A stretch of DNA of 58,113 bases from Arthrobacter sp. (GTDB lineage: Bacteria; Actinomycetota; Actinomycetes; Actinomycetales; Micrococcaceae), in the NCBI RefSeq assembly GCF_031179985.1, contig NZ_JAPSHJ010000003.1, forward strand, positions 1 through 58,113. The letters run 5' to 3'. Below, piece by piece: positions 1 to 8,782 of this stretch. The notes beneath the pieces were generated by a model, which did not search any database, was not told where the DNA came from, and saw only the letters and a list, made by a program, of their open reading frames with translations. A program made the translations under genes and the position numbers. How positions within the stretch are numbered: the stretch's first letter is position 1; every line of letters begins with the position of its first letter.

Positions 1-126
1 TGTTGAAGCGGATGCGTGTTCCGGAACATGAATCCAATTCAGTCAGGCGGCCGCACTTTGGGGGTAACGGAGCGCGTGCGGAATAGTACCGCTCCGCATT
101 TCGAACCATCAAGGAGGATCCCGGTA

Positions 127-768
127 GTGTCAAGCATGCCTATATACGACGGGGCCGAGAAGACCACCACGGTGATCATCGGCACGGGTCTCTCCGGACT
201 GGCCGTTGCCAGTGAACTTCGCCGCCATGGCGTGGACTCCATCATCGTCGAAGGACTCGACGCCGCGGGTGGCTCCTCCTCACCCCTAACCTCTTCGCTC
301 CCGCGCTGCGACGCCGGAGATGCCGGGAGCAGGCAGGAAAGAAACGAGATCCTCCGGCATCTGCGTAACTACGCAGCCAGCCATCACCTCGACATCCGCA
401 ATCAGACGTTCGCCGTGCAGCTGAACAGGATTGCATCTGGGAGCTCCGACGGTTCAGTGCATCAATGGGCCATCCACACTGCCGACGGTGTGCTCTTTGC
501 AGACCACATTGTGCTCACCCGGTGCGGGCAAAGCCAGCTCCGCCGGATGTTGTCCGAGTTGGGCATGACCGTTGGCCAGAATTTTGCGGCGGCCATGCGT
601 GCGGTTGGCATTTACCTGGTGGGCGTTGGTGAGTTGGTGGCTCCCACCCCGAAGGAAGTCCTCAGGCAGGCCAAAGTAGTAGGCCAGGCCATCGCTGCCA
701 AGGTGCATCCGGACCGGGTTCCATCCATCCTTACCGGCAGCTTTGCCGCCTTGCCTTCTCCGGCCTAG
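127..768 (+). CDS. FAD/NAD(P)-binding protein, monooxygenase-like, short
   Basis: A Rossmann dinucleotide-binding motif (VIIGTGLSGLAVASEL) lies near the N-terminus and ends in the usual acidic residue (IIVEG). A later stretch (TADGVLFADHIVLTRCG) resembles the point where flavin monooxygenases return to the FAD domain. I chose the GTG at 127 because AAGGAGG sits 9 nt upstream; the frame stays open to an ATG at 16. At about 213 residues it is roughly half the size of CzcO/FMO-type enzymes and has no visible NADPH domain, so it may be a reduced or decayed family member. Substrate unknown. It is convergent with the CopC-domain gene. Confidence 0.55.
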   Translation: MSSMPIYDGAEKTTTVIIGTGLSGLAVASELRRHGVDSIIVEGLDAAGGSSSPLTSSLPRCDAGDAGSRQERNEILRHLRNYAASHHLDIRNQTFAVQLNRIASGSSDGSVHQWAIHTADGVLFADHIVLTRCGQSQLRRMLSELGMTVGQNFAAAMRAVGIYLVGVGELVAPTPKEVLRQAKVVGQAIAAKVHPDRVPSILTGSFAALPSPA

Positions 769-783
769 AAGTGTTATCGCTCA

Positions 784-812
784 CCTGACTCAGGGCCGTG
801 GACTGAGTCAGG
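784..812. terminator. Bidirectional hairpin between convergent genes
   Basis: CCTGACTCAG (784-793) and CTGAGTCAGG (803-812) form a perfect 10-bp stem with a 9-nt loop. It sits in the 47-bp gap between the stop codons of two convergent genes. There is no clear T-tract, so its strength is uncertain. Confidence 0.6.
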
Positions 813-815
813 CCC

Positions 816-1502
816 TTAGGGCCGTGAGGACGGCAACTGGTCATCCTGCTCCAAATCCTCCTCGTCAGAGGGAGCAAGCCGGCGCTTGGCCAGAACAGCG
901 AGCGCCACCAGGATGCCCAGCGCAACCGCGGCGAAAATCACCAGGCTCCATGGAAACGGCTCCGAAGAATCTGCCTCGAATTCTTCCGGTGGAGTAACGC
1001 CTGGCTGGGCGGTCCCAAGGGTAGGGACAGCCCCCCGGGTCCCGGGCGGTGACGTAACTGCCGCCGTCGAACCTGCTCCCGGAGCCGCTGCGCCCGGGGT
1101 AGCAGCGCCCGGGGTAGCAGCGCCGGAAGTGGCCGTGAAAGTGAAGCTTCCCTCGATGGGATGCGAATCTGAGCTGACAACCCGCCAGATCACCGTGAAC
1201 TGCCCCGCCGGGGCACCCTCCTTGAGCTTCTGGGATGCAACGTTGTCCACGATCTCAACGTCGCCTTCAGCCCAGTCCGTTCCGGCGGCGTCATTGACCC
1301 GGACCTGCGAGCCGAGGGCCAACGGGTTGTTGTTGAACGTGATGGAGATCTGCTCGGGCGGCGTCGGGACTGTGGCGCCTTGCGCCGGGCTGCTGGATTC
1401 GGCAGCGTCATGGGCTGATGCCGGTACAGCCCCTAGAAGGATGGCGGCGGCAAGAAAACAAAGGCCGAGGAAAATCCCCAGCGGCTGGCGGATAAAACGC
1501 AT
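816..1502 (-). CDS. CopC-domain copper-binding protein, membrane anchored
   Basis: The 228-residue protein starts with a signal peptide (hydrophobic residues about 8-30, cleavage near ASA/HDA), so a histidine would be the mature N-terminus, as expected for CopC copper sites. The CopC/YcnJ-type beta domain (about 31-130) includes the family phrase SSDSHPIEGSFTF with the second copper-type histidine. A low-complexity Ala/Gly/Pro/Thr linker follows (about 131-180), then one transmembrane helix (WSLVIFAAVALGILVALAVL) and a charged tail. The likely role is extracytoplasmic copper binding or delivery. No CopD-like partner is visible nearby. Confidence 0.85.
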   Translation of the reverse strand: MRFIRQPLGIFLGLCFLAAAILLGAVPASAHDAAESSSPAQGATVPTPPEQISITFNNNPLALGSQVRVNDAAGTDWAEGDVEIVDNVASQKLKEGAPAGQFTVIWRVVSSDSHPIEGSFTFTATSGAATPGAATPGAAAPGAGSTAAVTSPPGTRGAVPTLGTAQPGVTPPEEFEADSSEPFPWSLVIFAAVALGILVALAVLAKRRLAPSDEEDLEQDDQLPSSRP

Positions 1503-1587
1503 GACGGGACTGCTCCTGTGTGTTGGCTTCCTTACAGACTAGGCGATTTTGCGCGTCGGCTCCGGGCGCCCTAATAGGATTCATTGC

Positions 1588-3054
1588 ATGACTTCAATGC
1601 GCGGTGGTCTCAGTCTCAAGCAGGGCTCGGCCCTGGACCGATACTTCATGATCTCGGAACGTGGTTCCAACCTATCCCGCGAGATCCGTGGCGGCTTCGC
1701 CACATTCTTCGCCATGAGCTACATCGTGGTGCTCAACCCGCTGATTCTCTCCGGAGCGGATTCCAGCGGCGCCACCCTGGGCTTCCCTGCAGTGGCCGCC
1801 GTCACCGCGTTCGTGGCCGGCATCCTGACCATCCTCATGGGAGCGTGGGCCAAACATCCCTTCGCGATGGCCACCGGACTTGGAGTCAATGCTTTCGTCG
1901 CTGTCACTGTCTCCACCAACCCGGGCCTCACCTGGCCTGACGTTATGGGCCTTGTGGTGATCTCGGGCATCACCATGCTCATCCTGGTGCTGACAGGCTT
2001 CCGCACGGCTGTCTTCAAAGCTGTACCCGACGGCTTGAAGACCGCCATCGTGGTGGGCATCGGCTTGTTTATCGCCCTGATCGGCCTGGTAAACGCAGGC
2101 TTCGTGCGGCGGATCCCGGACGTCGCTGGCACCACTGTGCCGGTGGGGCTGGGCTTCGACGGAAAGCTCCTGGGCTGGCCCACGCTGGTGTTCGTCTTCG
2201 GCCTGATCCTGACCATCGCGCTTGTGGTCCGGAAGGTCAAGGGTGCCATCCTCATCGGCATCATCAGTTCCACGGTGCTCGCCGTGATCCTCGAATTCAC
2301 CCTGCACATCGGCCCGAGTTTCGACGGCAAGAACGTCAACCCGCAGGGCTGGTCTTTGGTGGCTCCCACTTTTACGGAATGGGCGGCACCTGACCTGTCA
2401 CTGATCGGCAAGGCAAACCCGCTCGGAGCCTTTGACCACTTGGGCTTCGTGGCCGCAAGCCTGCTGGCCTTCGTGATCCTGCTGAGCATTTTCTTTGATG
2501 CCATGGGCACCATGGTGGGCCTGGCCAATGAGGCCGGCACCGTGGACGAGAAGGGCAACATCCCAAATGTGGACCGCGTGCTGATGGTCGACGCCGTAGG
2601 TGCCATTGCCGGTGGTGGCGCCTCCGTCTCCTCCAATCAGATCTACGTGGAATCCGGCGCAGGAATCGGCGAGGGCGCCCGCACCGGCCTGGCCTCCATC
2701 GTTACAGGCCTGCTGTTCCTCGTGGCAATGTTCTTCACACCACTGATCAACCTTGTTCCGTTCGAAGCCGTAGCCCCTGCCCTGGTGGTGGTGGGCTTCA
2801 TGATGGTGTCCCAGGTCGGCAGGATCGATTGGCAGGACTGGGGAATCGCCATTCCCGCCTTCCTGACCTTCACGCTCATGCCGTTCACCTATTCGATCGC
2901 GAACGGCCTCGGCGCAGGGTTCGTTGCGTTTGTCCTCATCCGCACCTTCCAGGGCCGCAGCCGGGATGTCCACCCCCTAATGTGGGCTGTGGCAGCGGCT
3001 TTCCTGCTCTTCTTCGCGATCGGCCCCATAGAACAGGCCCTTGGGATCCACTAG
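1588..3054 (+). CDS. NCS2 family purine permease (PbuG/AzgA-like)
   Basis: A polytopic membrane protein of about 488 residues with the AzgA-branch motifs FATFFAMSYIVVLNP at the N-terminus, ATGLGVNAFVAVTV near residue 90, and a second-half core around FFDAMGTMVGLANEAG. This branch imports hypoxanthine, guanine or adenine with protons. I chose the ATG at 1588, preceded by an AGGAT element 7 nt upstream; an upstream in-frame start at 1549 lacks a ribosome site. It lies just ahead of hutG on the same strand, but the 138-bp gap holds a regulator-type inverted repeat, so hutG probably has its own promoter. Confidence 0.88.
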   Translation: MTSMRGGLSLKQGSALDRYFMISERGSNLSREIRGGFATFFAMSYIVVLNPLILSGADSSGATLGFPAVAAVTAFVAGILTILMGAWAKHPFAMATGLGVNAFVAVTVSTNPGLTWPDVMGLVVISGITMLILVLTGFRTAVFKAVPDGLKTAIVVGIGLFIALIGLVNAGFVRRIPDVAGTTVPVGLGFDGKLLGWPTLVFVFGLILTIALVVRKVKGAILIGIISSTVLAVILEFTLHIGPSFDGKNVNPQGWSLVAPTFTEWAAPDLSLIGKANPLGAFDHLGFVAASLLAFVILLSIFFDAMGTMVGLANEAGTVDEKGNIPNVDRVLMVDAVGAIAGGGASVSSNQIYVESGAGIGEGARTGLASIVTGLLFLVAMFFTPLINLVPFEAVAPALVVVGFMMVSQVGRIDWQDWGIAIPAFLTFTLMPFTYSIANGLGAGFVAFVLIRTFQGRSRDVHPLMWAVAAAFLLFFAIGPIEQALGIH

Positions 3055-3104
3055 CGAACCCTCAGCTTTCACCAGCGATCCACCTGGATCATTAGCGATC
3101 CACC
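3053..3104 (+). repeat. Short direct repeats AGCGA(T/A)CC
   Basis: AGCGAACC at 3053, AGCGATCCACC at 3074 and AGCGATCCACC at 3094 recur at 20-21 nt spacing, overlapping the end of the permease gene and leading into the hutG promoter. About two helical turns separate the units, which would suit side-by-side protein binding. Function unknown. Confidence 0.45.
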
Positions 3105-3121
3105 GGGGGTCCCGGTGGCAC

Positions 3122-3139
3122 TTTCCGGTATTCCGGACA
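3122..3139. promoter_or_regulatory. Predicted IclR-type operator upstream of hutG
   Basis: TTTCCGGTATTCCGGACA, 53 nt before the hutG start, matches the consensus TGTCCGG-TATT-CCGGACA at 17 of 18 positions. The same element stands before hutU (16416) and the IclR gene (17368). Assignment to that regulator is inferred from this co-occurrence. Confidence 0.65.
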
Positions 3140-3192
3140 GGACGACGGCTGCGCGGCTGGTTTTGGCGCCACGGCTGGTGTGAGCTTGGACT

Positions 3193-4209
3193 ATGGATTT
3201 TACTGCGCTCGTAGTGGACGTGCCGCCGCAGCCCTGGACGGGCCGTTTTGATGGCGAAGAAGAGGAGCACCTCCGCTGGTGGCAGGTTGTCAGGCCGTAC
3301 CCGGGGACTCCGCCTGCTTCGGCTGCCAGCGGAACGGCCGCAGCCGCTGCATATGCCCTCCCAGCAGCTTTTCCGTCCGTTCCGGACAGCCGGCCGGCAG
3401 TGTTGCTGGGTTTCAGCAGTGATGAAGGCGTCCGGCGGAACAATGGCCGTGTTGGGGCAGCTGCCGCTCCGGCTGCCCTCCGTGGTTCCTTAGGTTCACT
3501 TGCCTTCCACCTGCACCGCCAGGTCTTTGACGCCGGCGACATCGTGGTGGCCGGCACGCGGTTGGAGGCGGGGCAGGCGCGCGCAGGACTGGCAGTGTCT
3601 GCAATGCTCGACGCCGGAAACCTCACGGTGGTGCTGGGCGGGGGCCACGAAACAGCGTTCGCCAGTTACCTGGGTGTTGCGCATTCGGCGGCGGCACTCC
3701 AGGGCAAGCGGTTGGGAGTCCTCAACCTGGACGCCCACTTCGATCTCAGGGACCATCCGGAACCGACCTCGGGCACCCCGTTCCTCCAGATGGCCAAGGC
3801 CGAGGCCGCCGCTGAGCGCGAACTTAATTACGCCGTCGTCGGGATCTCCGAGCCGAACAACACCGGGGCACTGTTCAACACCGCAAGGCGGCTGGGAGTG
3901 AAGTACCTGCTGGATGAAGATTGCTCGGTGGAGCGGACGCAGGACTTCATAGCCGAATTCCTGGCCGACGTGGACATCGTGTATCTCACCATCGACCTGG
4001 ACGTCCTACCTGCCGCCGTGGCACCCGGTGTCAGCGCGCCCGCGGCTTACGGCGTTCCACTACCCGTCATCACTGCCATCTGCCGACAGGTAGCAGCCAG
4101 CGGCAAGCTTTTCCACCTTGATGTGGCTGAGCTGAATCCGGCTGTGGACATCGATCAGCGGACCGCCAGGGTGGCGGCCCGGCTCATCAACACTTTGTTG
4201 TCGTACTAG
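3193..4209 (+). CDS. hutG: Formimidoylglutamase (arginase family)
   Basis: Hydrolyses N-formimidoyl-L-glutamate to glutamate and formamide, the last step of the short histidine-degradation route. The 338-residue protein has all ureohydrolase manganese motifs: GGGHE near residue 150, NLDAHFDLRD near 178 and TIDLDVL near 267 followed by a Pro/Gly-rich active-site loop. Length and the N-terminal WTGRFDGEE segment fit HutG rather than arginase or agmatinase. It is separated from hutUH by about 9 kb but shares their putative operator. The ribosome site before the ATG is weak. Confidence 0.9.
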   Translation: MDFTALVVDVPPQPWTGRFDGEEEEHLRWWQVVRPYPGTPPASAASGTAAAAAYALPAAFPSVPDSRPAVLLGFSSDEGVRRNNGRVGAAAAPAALRGSLGSLAFHLHRQVFDAGDIVVAGTRLEAGQARAGLAVSAMLDAGNLTVVLGGGHETAFASYLGVAHSAAALQGKRLGVLNLDAHFDLRDHPEPTSGTPFLQMAKAEAAAERELNYAVVGISEPNNTGALFNTARRLGVKYLLDEDCSVERTQDFIAEFLADVDIVYLTIDLDVLPAAVAPGVSAPAAYGVPLPVITAICRQVAASGKLFHLDVAELNPAVDIDQRTARVAARLINTLLSY

Positions 4210-4227
4210 ATTCGGGGCGACTACGAC

Positions 4228-6099
4228 TCAGGGGAATTCGACCACTGCAGTGGACCAGGGCGCCAGCTCGAAGGTGAGTACGCCGTCGTGGCCCGGTTCG
4301 ATGCGTTCGCCAGAGCCTGCTTCTTCCCCGATCAGAGTGAGCCGGGCGGAAGCAGTGCTGGATCGGCCCGGCGTCCCGTCCGCGAAAGACACCTGCACCG
4401 TCTCGTTCCGCGGCCCCAGATTCCCCGCGAACAACCGTAAGCCGGCGGCGCCAGAGACGGGATAGAGAGTCACCGGGCTTTCCTCAGGAGAGTCCGTCCG
4501 GACCGAATGCACGGCTTCGCCCTTCAATCCTGCCAACTGCCTCAGCAGCTCGCCGGCAGGCGTCAGCCGGCCATCATCCGTACGGATTCCCCTGGAAGGG
4601 GGCCCGGCCTCGAAATAGGTAATGGATGCCACTCCGTCAAGGGTCAGACTGCTGATGCTGGCGAGGGTCCACGCCGCCGTGAAGACGTGATCCTGCAGCT
4701 CATCGGAATCGGGCACCTGACCTGGTGCGTGAAGCCGAGGCTTCAGGGTGATGGGTCCGACGTGTACCGGCTTCCCGCCCCCGAGGCGCAGCGCATTCAG
4801 GGCCGTGAGCCGCTGAATGGGAATAGTTTCCACGATGTGCGCAATCTCCGTGCTGTGGACCTGAGGTGTGAGGCTGTACGTCAGTGCATCGGCCTCGCGG
4901 AACGCCGCCGCGTCCTTGGCCCATTTGTTCAGTTCAGTGAAATGGGAACGCGTTCCGGCGAGTATCTCGCCGCTGAAACCCGTGGCCTCAAGGGTTCTTT
5001 TGAGATCGGGGAACAAAGCCTGGTCGGTGCAGTCCGTTTCCGGGGTGAAGATCCCCAGCCTCCGGACGGGCCTCAGCTTTTCCGCTTCTGCAAACAGCTC
5101 GGGCAGCCCTCCCAGATCCTCAGCCACGATCCGCACATCCAGGGCGGCGCCGTGAACGGCAGCCTCAGCGGCCGCGGCCTGGAGGCGTGCGGCCCGAACC
5201 TCAGGAGGCCCGTAAAGTTCGACGACGACGGCGTCCAGACCTTCGAGAGCCGGCACCGGTTCGGCGTGGGTCGCGGCCACCTCCCCCTGGGTCCCTGTTG
5301 GATCGACCGAGACGCCGAGGGGAGGGACGGTGGCAGCTGCCGGGCCCACCGAGAAGACCGACAGGGCCTGCTCCAGGGATACAGCCGTCGCGTCCGGGGA
5401 CTCGATGCTGGCAGCTTCAAGGCTTACCGATTGACGGACAACATCGCCTGCTTGAACGTCAACCGGAATGGGATCTGCAGACGGCGTGCTGTAGGTCTTG
5501 AAGGAGGCGTCGGTCCAGTTCCGCTGATCCTCAGTCTCGAACACGTCTCCGGCAAAGGAGAGGTCAAAGGCTGTTCCAGCGTCCGCCCATTCAAGGGACG
5601 CGACATCAGTGAAAATCAGCTCTGGACTGATGTCCTCGGGAAAGCGCCTGGTGGTGATATTGCCTGCCGGCGAAACGGCGGTGACTTCCCGGCCTGACTC
5701 ATTCGCCGGGTGCAGCACCACAAGACCGATCCTGTTTCGCCGGAAAGGCGTCTTGGCCCTCCCGTTGAACTCCACGTCCACTGTCAGCGGGGTCAAGCGC
5801 ACCTTGAGCATCGCCTCGTAACGGGCTTCCCCGCCGGTATAGTCCACATGGAACCTGACGCTGACGCCGTCGTCGTCCTGCGAAAACGCCAGGTCCCGGA
5901 CCGCCGGCTGAAGTGTGCGCCACTGGTGGTCCCGGACCACTCCCTTGATGGCCCGAAGTACGGGACGGCCGGCATAAGTGATGTTAGCCAGTTCGTCCCC
6001 CACGAGCCCAGCGGTCCAGTTGCCGACCACGAATGTCCGGGCCTCGGGGGTCAAGCGGTTCTGCAGCGCAGTGGCGTGGTTCAGGTCCGGAAGGCTCAT
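4228..6099 (-). CDS. D-apionate lactonase-like protein
   Basis: The N-terminal region (VVRDHQWRT near residue 58, VVLHPANESGR, and ETEDQRNWTDASFKTYS near 190-205) matches what I know of the D-apionate lactonase (ApnL) family from D-apiose catabolism. A middle region resembles a TIM barrel and a beta-rich tail ends in the glycosidase-like phrase LAPWSTAVVEF. That family opens D-apionolactone to D-apionate. About 623 residues from the ATG at 6099; an upstream extension to 6255 looks non-coding and has no ribosome site. It is divergent from a sugar ABC importer, which would suit uptake of its substrate. The family match is from memory of motifs; a related sugar hydrolase is possible. Confidence 0.58.
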   Translation of the reverse strand: MSLPDLNHATALQNRLTPEARTFVVGNWTAGLVGDELANITYAGRPVLRAIKGVVRDHQWRTLQPAVRDLAFSQDDDGVSVRFHVDYTGGEARYEAMLKVRLTPLTVDVEFNGRAKTPFRRNRIGLVVLHPANESGREVTAVSPAGNITTRRFPEDISPELIFTDVASLEWADAGTAFDLSFAGDVFETEDQRNWTDASFKTYSTPSADPIPVDVQAGDVVRQSVSLEAASIESPDATAVSLEQALSVFSVGPAAATVPPLGVSVDPTGTQGEVAATHAEPVPALEGLDAVVVELYGPPEVRAARLQAAAAEAAVHGAALDVRIVAEDLGGLPELFAEAEKLRPVRRLGIFTPETDCTDQALFPDLKRTLEATGFSGEILAGTRSHFTELNKWAKDAAAFREADALTYSLTPQVHSTEIAHIVETIPIQRLTALNALRLGGGKPVHVGPITLKPRLHAPGQVPDSDELQDHVFTAAWTLASISSLTLDGVASITYFEAGPPSRGIRTDDGRLTPAGELLRQLAGLKGEAVHSVRTDSPEESPVTLYPVSGAAGLRLFAGNLGPRNETVQVSFADGTPGRSSTASARLTLIGEEAGSGERIEPGHDGVLTFELAPWSTAVVEFP

Positions 6100-6416
6100 G
6101 GCTTTGACACTATCCGAACGTGGCCGGGCCCTCAACGGAGGGAGGGGAGATTCGTGTAGGAGAAAATGTCCGTGCGGCAAAGCGGGAGCCGTACGCAGAA
6201 ACATGCAGGCAAAAAAGGAAACTTTTGGTGACGTCTTGAATGTGGGCCCCGACACATGACATCATCAGGCCACAGGATAACGATTTCCTCAAAGCTTTTG
6301 GGAGCGGTCCTCGAGGTTGAGGTTCCTGATTCACCGGATCTGGGAAATTCCCCTGTCCTTAGCATTTTTGCATCCCTTTAGCGTAAGTAAGACCTGCATC
6401 CCAAGGAAGTGAACAG
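6100..6416. other. Divergent intergenic region
   Basis: This 317-bp segment separates the lactonase-like gene from the sugar ABC operon and must carry both promoters. A partly symmetric ATAACGATTT lies near 6277, reminiscent of LacI-family half-sites, but it is too weak to call. Nothing else is recognised, and no regulator gene is adjacent. Confidence 0.4.
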
Positions 6417-7751
6417 ATGAGAACAGCACACAAGAAGGTGCTTTCAGTAGCTGCAGCAATCGCAGCAATCGGCCTTGTCAGCGGTTGCGGCAGTGCCGCT
6501 GCCCCGGCAGCCCCATCAGCGGACGCTGGTCCGGTAACGATCGACGTTTGGGGGTGGGACGCCGAGACGACCCAGCAGGTCGTTGATACATTCAACGCCA
6601 GCCAGGACAAGATCAAGGTCAACTACGTACTTCAGGCCAGCAACAAGGCAACTCAGACGAACTTCCGGAACGTTATGGAATCGAAGAAGGACATTCCCTG
6701 CTGGATGCCCGGCACCGGCCCCATCACCACGGCCCTCGTCAACGGCTGGGCCCAGGACATCACCCAGTACGTAGAACCGATAAAGGACAAGTACAGCAAG
6801 GGGGCGCAGGCTGCGGCCCAGATTGATGGCAAGTTCTTTGGTTTTCCGGCAGGACCCGCGGCAACGTTCATGATGGCCAACAAGGCCGTTTATGAGAAGT
6901 ACGGGCTGGCTGTTCCGAAAACCTGGGAGGAGTTTGTCACCACCGGCAAGGAGCTGAAAACCCATGGCGTCACGGTGATGAACCTCGCCGGAGAGGATCC
7001 CTCGACCCTGGTGCAGATGTCCCAGCAGGCAGGAGCCAGCTGGTTCGAAATCGACGGCGACAAGTGGAAGGTCAACCTGCAGGACGAACCCACACTGAAG
7101 GCCGTCGACATCATCCAGCAGATGGTGGACAACGACCTTGTGGCTCACCAGACCTACCAGGACAGGCCTGCTCTGTATTCCTACTTTGACAGCGGCCAGC
7201 TTGCCACCGTGCCGCTGGCGTGGTGGTCAATGACGGGATACCAGACCAACTTCAAGGCCTCCCTCGGTCAATGGGAAGCGGTTGACGTACCGCAGTTCAA
7301 GGACGCCAAAGAGTTTGTGAGCTCCGGCGTGGCCGATCCCGGCTTCGTCCCCGTTGGCTGCGAAAACCCTGCAGCCGCCATCGAATACGTTCACTGGGCC
7401 GCCACCTCAAAGGAAGCCCTGGAAGCCGGCCGGAACAAGAAAACAGGGGCAATCGGTGTTCCCGCTCACCTCGCGGATGTGTCCACCTACACAGAGGACG
7501 TAGTGCCGGACAAGATCTTTGGCGCCCAGCCCGCCGCTGAGGTAGGCAAGGTGATTTCGAAGGCCCAGAATGCCGCCGTCGGGAAGTTCGAGCGCGGCCC
7601 GAACTACGACGCCTGGTTCCCCGAACTGCAGGACCAGTGGGGCAAGGCCATGGCCAAGCAGATCACCCTCAAGGAAGCCATGGCCAACGTCCAGGCCTTC
7701 ATCACGAAGGACCTTGAGACCAAGGGCATCAAATACGAGGTCAGCAAGTAA
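6417..7751 (+). CDS. Sugar ABC transporter substrate-binding lipoprotein
   Basis: A 444-residue extracellular solute-binding protein of family 1. The signal peptide ends in a lipobox (LVSGC, Cys about residue 23), so the protein is anchored outside the membrane. The mature part has the family layout: VTIDVWGWDAETTQQVVDTF at the N-terminus, a central WFEIDGDKWKVN, and a C-terminal helix set. It is first in an operon with two permeases 44 nt downstream. The ligand is not readable; the divergent lactonase-like gene suggests an unusual sugar or sugar acid. Confidence 0.88.
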   Translation: MRTAHKKVLSVAAAIAAIGLVSGCGSAAAPAAPSADAGPVTIDVWGWDAETTQQVVDTFNASQDKIKVNYVLQASNKATQTNFRNVMESKKDIPCWMPGTGPITTALVNGWAQDITQYVEPIKDKYSKGAQAAAQIDGKFFGFPAGPAATFMMANKAVYEKYGLAVPKTWEEFVTTGKELKTHGVTVMNLAGEDPSTLVQMSQQAGASWFEIDGDKWKVNLQDEPTLKAVDIIQQMVDNDLVAHQTYQDRPALYSYFDSGQLATVPLAWWSMTGYQTNFKASLGQWEAVDVPQFKDAKEFVSSGVADPGFVPVGCENPAAAIEYVHWAATSKEALEAGRNKKTGAIGVPAHLADVSTYTEDVVPDKIFGAQPAAEVGKVISKAQNAAVGKFERGPNYDAWFPELQDQWGKAMAKQITLKEAMANVQAFITKDLETKGIKYEVSK

Positions 7752-7795
7752 CCACCCGGTTCTCTTCGGAGATCCGCTACAGAGAGGAGACGCGG

Positions 7796-8782
7796 ATGTC
7801 TTCCAGTTTAGAAGTCCGTAATACCCTAGACGGCAAAAAGCAGGAGCCCTCCAGGCCGGCACGGACACAAGGAAGCTCCGCGTCTCCCCGCTGGTCGTGG
7901 CGCAGCATCCAACGGATCAAAGGGGCATCGTTCACCTGGCCATTCGTTGTTGGTTTCGCAGTTTTCACCATCCTGCCGGTCATCGTCGGACTCGCCCAGA
8001 GCCTGTACACGTCCAAGACGAGCGGCCTTGGCTTCGGAGCCGCGACAGTCAGCTTTGCTGGTTTCGACAACTTCGCGCGCGGCCTTGTGGACCCGGTGTT
8101 CTGGGACTCCATGCTGCGGGTAAGCATCTACGCCGTGGTGATCGTCCCGGTGATCCAGGTAGTCAGCCTGGTGCTGGCTCTCCTCATCGATGCCGTTCAG
8201 CGCCGCATAGCCAACAGGTTCCGCCTGATCCTGCTGGTCCCCTACATGATTCCGGGGATTGTGGCCACCATGATCTGGATCTATCTCTACAGCCCCGTCG
8301 TGGGGCCGTTGAAGCCTTTCCTCGGATTCTTCGGGCTTGACGTCGACTTCTTCAGCGGCAGCATGATCTGGGTGTCCATCGGAAACCTCGCGTTGTGGGG
8401 TGCCATAGGCTTCAACATGCTGATCCTCTACGGCGCACTGCAGGCTGTCCCCCGGGAAATCTTTGACGCCGCCAGAGTGGATGGCGCTTCTGAATTCCGG
8501 ATCGCGACGTCCATCAAGGTGCCCTATGTCCAGGCGTCCCTGGTCTTGACAGGGCTCCTGTCCATCATCGGAACACTGCAGATCTTCGCTGAGCCCACGC
8601 TGTTCCGGTCCATCTCACCGGAGACCATCACCAAGGACTTCACTCCCAGCATGGTGATCTACAACCAGGCATTCCAGGTGGGAAACCTTAACTATGCCGC
8701 AGCCCAGTCCATCATCCTCGCCGCCGTGGTGGGGGTAGCTTCGGTGATCATTTACCGACTGACAAAAAAGGTCGACTCATGA
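7796..8782 (+). CDS. Sugar ABC transporter permease (MalF-type)
   Basis: A 328-residue inner-membrane permease with about six helices after a polar N-terminal tail of some 40 residues. The EAA loop that docks the ATPase is seen as EIFDAARVDGASEFRIATSIKVP. A good AGAGAGGAG-like ribosome site precedes the ATG at 7796. The stop overlaps the start of the next permease by 4 nt (ATGA), indicating translational coupling. Confidence 0.9.
   Translation: MSSSLEVRNTLDGKKQEPSRPARTQGSSASPRWSWRSIQRIKGASFTWPFVVGFAVFTILPVIVGLAQSLYTSKTSGLGFGAATVSFAGFDNFARGLVDPVFWDSMLRVSIYAVVIVPVIQVVSLVLALLIDAVQRRIANRFRLILLVPYMIPGIVATMIWIYLYSPVVGPLKPFLGFFGLDVDFFSGSMIWVSIGNLALWGAIGFNMLILYGALQAVPREIFDAARVDGASEFRIATSIKVPYVQASLVLTGLLSIIGTLQIFAEPTLFRSISPETITKDFTPSMVIYNQAFQVGNLNYAAAQSIILAAVVGVASVIIYRLTKKVDS

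Noticed and set aside
4507..5697. 396-codon antisense frame within the lactonase-like gene
   Set aside because: No motif is recognisable, while the opposite strand encodes a protein with family signatures through the same region.
6270..6290. LacI-type operator before the sugar ABC operon
   Set aside because: ATAACGATTT is only partly symmetric and has no second copy or nearby LacI gene.
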